A model generated the notes under the pieces. It was not told the DNA's origin. It was given only the letters and a program-made list of their open reading frames with translations, and did not search any database. Positions 1-5,503 of a stretch of DNA of 5,503 bases are shown piece by piece. The stretch covers positions 1-5,503 of the forward strand of contig JAUUZB010000354.1 in NCBI GenBank assembly GCA_030590185.1. Reading direction: 5' to 3'. The stretch is from Deltaproteobacteria bacterium. Lineage in GTDB: Bacteria > Myxococcota > XYA12-FULL-58-9 > JAUUZB01. The position numbers and the translations under genes are program-made. Each line of letters starts with the position of its first letter. Position 1 is the stretch's first letter.

Positions 1-2616
1 ATCCAACCCCACCACCAGCGAGGTGCCGGCGGGCAGCGCCCCACCGAGCTCGAAGCGGTAGTGGTCGGCGGTGTCGCCGGTGCTGTCCCAATAGCCAGCG
101 ACCGCCGCGGGCAGCGACCCGAGGTCGATGGCATCGCCGAGCGTCTCGTTGGGCTCGCTCTCCACCGGCATGTCGACGACCTCGCCGCGCAACACGTAGC
201 GCGCCGTCCGCTCGACCTTCCATTCGGTGAGCTCAACCAGGAAAGGACCAACGTCGTCGGTGCGCAGGTAGGTAACGCTGCTGGCCTCCAGCACGCCGGA
301 GACCGGCCCGAGCTGCCCCGGGATGCTGGTCAGCACCAGGCGGTCGTCGTCGTACACCCGCAGGGACACCGCGCCGAGATCGAACAGGGTTGGGTCGGCG
401 TCGAGGTTGTCGAACCACAGGGCGACCGCCTGGCCCTGGCCGAGCGGCTCGGCCAGGCTGAAGGAGTAGACATCCTTGTCGCGGTAGTCGAAGGCGGCGG
501 TGGTCTCGATCAAGGTGCCGATGCCGACAAAGGGCGCGGTGCCAATGTCGGTGGCGGTGAGCAGGGTGTTGTTCGGTTCACCATCGATGCTCACCGGGTA
601 CGGCATCGCCTCCACCCGCAGGGACCAGTTCTCGACCACACCCGACTTGCCGGTGAAATCCCGGAACGGGTGGAGGTCGAGGACCAGGGTGTCGCCCCCC
701 TCGTTGAGCACGTGCAGCCGCCGATTGAGCTGCGGCTGGCGCACCCGGCGCAGCTCACGGCCGCTGCGCTCGAACACGGCGAGCTCGGCGTTCCCCGCCT
801 CAACCTCTACGATCAGCTCGAGCATGGTCGATGGCGGGGTGCTGACGATCGCCCAATAGCTCTCGGGGCCGCCGTAGGCGTGCGTCAAGCGAGCGCCGGA
901 GGCGACCACCACCGTGTCCGGGCCGTCGACGCTCAAGGTGCCGAGGTCGATGGTCGGCGGCAGAGCGCCGGCGAGGAAGACCCCGGACTGATCGACCTCT
1001 GGGTCGTCGTTGTTGACGAATGCGACGAACTCGCCGGGCTCGGCAAAGGCAAACAGGGAGGCGCTGTCCCAGATCACCGAGCGGGTGCCGTCCGGGCCTA
1101 GCAACTGTAGATCGGGCCCGGGGAAGGTCGTCATGGCGGCGACGCTCAGCTGCAACACCTGGTTGCCGGCCAGCTCGTAGGCAAAGGCGGCGGTCTTGCC
1201 GGCGGCGATGTCCTGGGCCGGCGTGGTGATCGAGCTGCTACCGGAGAGGACGCCTGCCTCGACCAACGGCACGTGCCACAACTCGGCCACGAACTCGTCC
1301 TCCCGACCATAGGAGCTGACCCAATCGATCAGCAGCCAGGTGCCGTCCTGCTCGCCCACGAAGGTCGCGGCCCAGCCGTCTCCCCCTTCGCCTGTCGAAG
1401 GGCCCCCGTCGATGACCACGTCGGTGACCAGACGGCTGTCAGCGGTAAACGCCATCACCGCCGGGGCGGCGTCTTGGCCGAGGTCGAAGAACTCGATCAC
1501 CACCGCGCTCCGCGCCGGGGCCAGCAGCGTCACGAAGTTGTTGGTGAGGTTCGACAGGCTCCCGAACACCACCACCGCCGGTTCCCCATCGTGGGCCGGC
1601 GCCAGGGGGGTCGGCGTCGGAATCGGCACCACCTCGATGGCACCCACGTATCCGGCCTCGGTGCCGCCGATCGCCAGGCCGGCGGTCACGTAGACCGAGG
1701 GCACGATGGTCAAGCGGTAGCTGCCGGCGCGGGGCAACAACACCTCGCGTTGGGCCTCTGGATTGAAGCCTATCGCCGACTCCCGGTGGTAGCCGCCGGG
1801 CCCGTCGAGCAGGAACACCGGCTGGGGCAGGCCGGCGCTCAGGACCTGGATGTTCAGGAATTGCCCGGCCGCGCCGGTGAACTGCCAGACGTCCCGGTCT
1901 TGGTCGATGGTGCCGTTACCGTCGAAGTCGGCCGGTCGGCCCGCCCGGCCGATGAACACCAGCGGCTCGCCCTCGGGCAATAGGGCGGGCAGCTGCTCCG
2001 GCGTGCCGCCAACCGACGGGTCGTTGGTGTCGGCGGCGCTCTCCCAGGCCTGGGCCAACCCGGCGATGCCGCGCCCCTCGGGCAGGCAGACGCCACCGAC
2101 CTCGACCTGGTTATCGGCGCAGCTCAAATCCGATTCACAACGGCCGGTCTCCGGGTTGTAGATCGTCCCCCCGACGCAGGGCTCCACCGGCAGGCAGGCC
2201 TGGGTGGCGACCTCGAGCACCGTGCCCGGGCCGCAGGAGGCCTCGGTCACGCACGCGCCATCAACCAGCAAGGTGCCGGGACCGCACTGGACGACCGCCA
2301 CGCACTCGCCGGTGGCGAGATCGATGACCGTGCCCATGCCGCACTCGAACAAGGTCGTGCACTCGCCGCTGGCGGCGTCGTACTCGGTCCCTTCGCTGCA
2401 CTCGATGCGCGCCACGCAGGTGTTGGTCGAGACGTCGAAGTCCGTGCCTTCACCACAGGTAGGGCTTGGCTCCGGGATGACCGAGCAGTAGCCGTTCGAC
2501 TCGTGGGTCTCGGGGCCGCACTCGAGCTCCTCGCTGGCGCAGGCACCCGCTCCAACCAAAGCCAGCACGAGCAGGGCCCGTCCGCCCCATCCAACCCACG
2601 ATTTCGAGATCACCAC
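1..2616 (-). CDS. Cys-repeat, multi-PPC-like lipoprotein, 3'-partial
   Basis: One uninterrupted frame runs 872 codons from GTG 2616 to the left edge, where it is cut (no stop seen). Residues 1-26 form a lipoprotein-type signal: K5/R13 n-region, hydrophobic ALLVLALVGAGA, then Cys26. Residues 33-177 are eight two-cysteine repeats (CGxGT...C). From 178 on there is no cysteine, only beta-rich PPC-like segments, roughly 183-330, 341-450, 455-555, 560-676, 680-818 and 820 onward. Three show the D-x-[WY]-x-F strand (DVWQF 242, DVYSF 715, DHYRF 851) and two start with EPN (680, 820). A PTPTP linker lies near 331-340 and a DFDGNGTID loop at 230-238. The start is chosen for GGTAGG seven bases upstream and a normal signal length; GTG 2613 and GTG 2646 are alternatives. 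Inferred role: envelope-anchored surface protein, probably co-transcribed with the gene upstream. No catalytic motif seen; the named family of the Cys repeat is not recognised. Confidence 0.9.
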   Translation of the reverse strand, partial: MVISKSWVGWGGRALLVLALVGAGACASEELECGPETHESNGYCSVIPEPSPTCGEGTDFDVSTNTCVARIECSEGTEYDAASGECTTLFECGMGTVIDLATGECVAVVQCGPGTLLVDGACVTEASCGPGTVLEVATQACLPVEPCVGGTIYNPETGRCESDLSCADNQVEVGGVCLPEGRGIAGLAQAWESAADTNDPSVGGTPEQLPALLPEGEPLVFIGRAGRPADFDGNGTIDQDRDVWQFTGAAGQFLNIQVLSAGLPQPVFLLDGPGGYHRESAIGFNPEAQREVLLPRAGSYRLTIVPSVYVTAGLAIGGTEAGYVGAIEVVPIPTPTPLAPAHDGEPAVVVFGSLSNLTNNFVTLLAPARSAVVIEFFDLGQDAAPAVMAFTADSRLVTDVVIDGGPSTGEGGDGWAATFVGEQDGTWLLIDWVSSYGREDEFVAELWHVPLVEAGVLSGSSSITTPAQDIAAGKTAAFAYELAGNQVLQLSVAAMTTFPGPDLQLLGPDGTRSVIWDSASLFAFAEPGEFVAFVNNDDPEVDQSGVFLAGALPPTIDLGTLSVDGPDTVVVASGARLTHAYGGPESYWAIVSTPPSTMLELIVEVEAGNAELAVFERSGRELRRVRQPQLNRRLHVLNEGGDTLVLDLHPFRDFTGKSGVVENWSLRVEAMPYPVSIDGEPNNTLLTATDIGTAPFVGIGTLIETTAAFDYRDKDVYSFSLAEPLGQGQAVALWFDNLDADPTLFDLGAVSLRVYDDDRLVLTSIPGQLGPVSGVLEASSVTYLRTDDVGPFLVELTEWKVERTARYVLRGEVVDMPVESEPNETLGDAIDLGSLPAAVAGYWDSTGDTADHYRFELGGALPAGTSLVVGLD
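435..457. repeat. Perfect 10-bp inverted repeat with 3-base loop inside the lipoprotein gene
   Basis: CCTGGCCGAG (435-444), loop CGG, CTCGGCCAGG (448-457). It lies within codons for LAEPLGQ near residues 721-727, next to the PPC hallmark strand DVYSF. It may be a chance result of G+C-rich codons, but the stem is strong and perfect. Confidence 0.6.
1384..1402. repeat. REP-like hairpin CCCTTCG-CCTGT-CGAAGGG in coding sequence
   Basis: A 7-bp perfect stem with a 5-base loop. On the minus strand it reads CCCTTCGACAGGCGAAGGG, which resembles the CCCTTCGACAxGC-type dispersed palindromes I recall from many bacterial genomes. It encodes residues 405-411, part of a Gly-rich loop (GGPSTGEGGDG) in a PPC-like segment of the lipoprotein, and keeps the frame. 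Confidence 0.5.
1897..1929 (-). other. Predicted Ca2+-binding DxDGNGxID loop in the lipoprotein
   Basis: Residues 230-240 read DFDGNGTIDQD, with acidic or amide ligands at positions 1, 3, 5 and 9, as in EF-hand or dockerin-type loops. Position 12 is Arg241 rather than Glu/Asp, so a canonical EF-hand is not complete; Asp240 or Asp242 could substitute. The loop stands immediately before the PPC hallmark strand DVWQF (242-246), so it may stabilise that domain. Confidence 0.55.
2086..2520 (-). repeat. Eight tandem two-cysteine repeats (protein-level), residues 33-177
   Basis: Cysteine pairs fall at 33/44, 54/67, 73/86, 92/105, 111/122, 128/141, 147/160 and 166/177. Within a unit the cysteines are 11 or 13 residues apart; between units the gap is always 6 except after the first (10). 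The consensus is C-G-x-G-T-x-(6-8)-C-x(5), about 17-19 residues, for example CGMGTVIDLATGEC and CGPGTVLEVATQAC. The even number and spacing suggest one disulfide per unit and a rod-like stalk holding the downstream domains away from the membrane anchor. Similar CGxGT repeats are familiar from myxobacterial surface lipoproteins; I cannot name a Pfam family. Confidence 0.85.
2539..2616 (-). other. Lipoprotein signal peptide region (residues 1-26)
   Basis: Residues 14-25 (ALLVLALVGAGA) form a hydrophobic core directly before Cys26, preceded by a short n-region with K5 and R13. The box A-G-A-C departs from the classical L-A-G-C at -3 but fits the relaxed prokaryotic lipoprotein pattern. Residue +2 is Ala, not Asp, so by the E. 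coli Lol rule it would go to the outer membrane; whether this rule holds in the host is unknown. Seven residues separate Cys26 from the first cysteine of the repeat region. Confidence 0.75.
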
Positions 2617-2647
2617 CCGGCGGCCTACCGAGCACCCGCTCCCCACC
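2617..2647 (-). promoter_or_regulatory. 31-bp intergenic gap with probable RBS for the lipoprotein gene
   Basis: The gap between the TGA of the MopE/PPC gene and the chosen GTG holds no visible promoter or terminator hairpin, which favours co-transcription. GGTAGG at 2629-2624 lies seven bases before GTG 2616 and is an acceptable Shine-Dalgarno. A stronger purine tract, GAGGTGGGGAG (2649-2639), overlaps the upstream stop but is too far (22 bases) from GTG 2616. An alternative GTG at 2646 sits one base after the stop (TGA-G-GTG) and could be used by translational coupling; it would add ten residues (with GRR) to the n-region. The start is therefore uncertain within this gap. Confidence 0.45.

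Positions 2648-5503
<2,856 letters not shown>

Noticed and set aside
61..1101. 346-residue plus-strand open frame
   Set aside because: It is antisense to the lipoprotein gene. The translation is low-complexity without a recognisable domain, whereas the opposite strand gives PPC-like domains with EPN and D-x-Y-x-F signatures.
1273..1983. 236-residue plus-strand open frame rich in His, Arg and Gln
   Set aside because: Composition is typical of a frame antisense to a G+C-rich gene, no domain is seen, and it covers well-formed beta-rich sequence on the minus strand.
2539..2646. Tat-type signal using the GRR in the longer N-terminus
   Set aside because: The context GRRVVIS lacks the S/T-R-R-x-F-L-K consensus, and the shorter start with a plain lipoprotein signal has a better-placed ribosome binding site.

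Overview
The window is G+C-rich (about two thirds by eye). It holds two large protein-coding genes, both on the minus strand and both cut by a window edge. Both encode exported, modular surface-type proteins. The mix of MopE-type Asp/Cys motifs, EPN-initiated PPC-like beta-sandwich domains, a Cys-repeat lipoprotein and very low lysine content is typical of Myxococcota and related former deltaproteobacteria, often uncultured members. That placement is an inference from style; the window has no taxonomic marker gene.

Layout, in transcription order (right to left). From the right edge (5503) to 2648 lies the 3' part of gene A, 951 residues in view with the N-terminus missing. It alternates four PPC-like domains with eleven MopE-type 'CDGxDNNCDGxxDDG' modules. 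A dense central array of modules contains four CGxC-bearing linkers. A 31-bp gap follows. From about 2616 to the left edge runs gene B, 872 codons without a stop and with the C-terminus missing. It begins with a lipoprotein-type signal ending at Cys26, then eight very regular two-cysteine repeats, then at least six beta-rich PPC-like segments with no cysteine at all.

The close same-strand spacing suggests an operon. Both products look like envelope or secreted proteins: A is an acidic, probably Ca2+- or metal-binding, disulfide-rich protein, and B is an anchored lipoprotein with a disulfide-rich stalk. A joint cell-surface or matrix role is plausible but unproven. No catalytic domain, RNA gene, mobile element, CRISPR array, promoter or terminator could be supported. 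Reading frames on the plus strand are antisense shadows of these two genes.

The best leads are the extra paired cysteines in three PPC domains of A, the CGxC linker array, the cysteine-partitioned design of B, a C9 homopolymer that could switch A off, and a REP-like hairpin embedded in the coding sequence of B.
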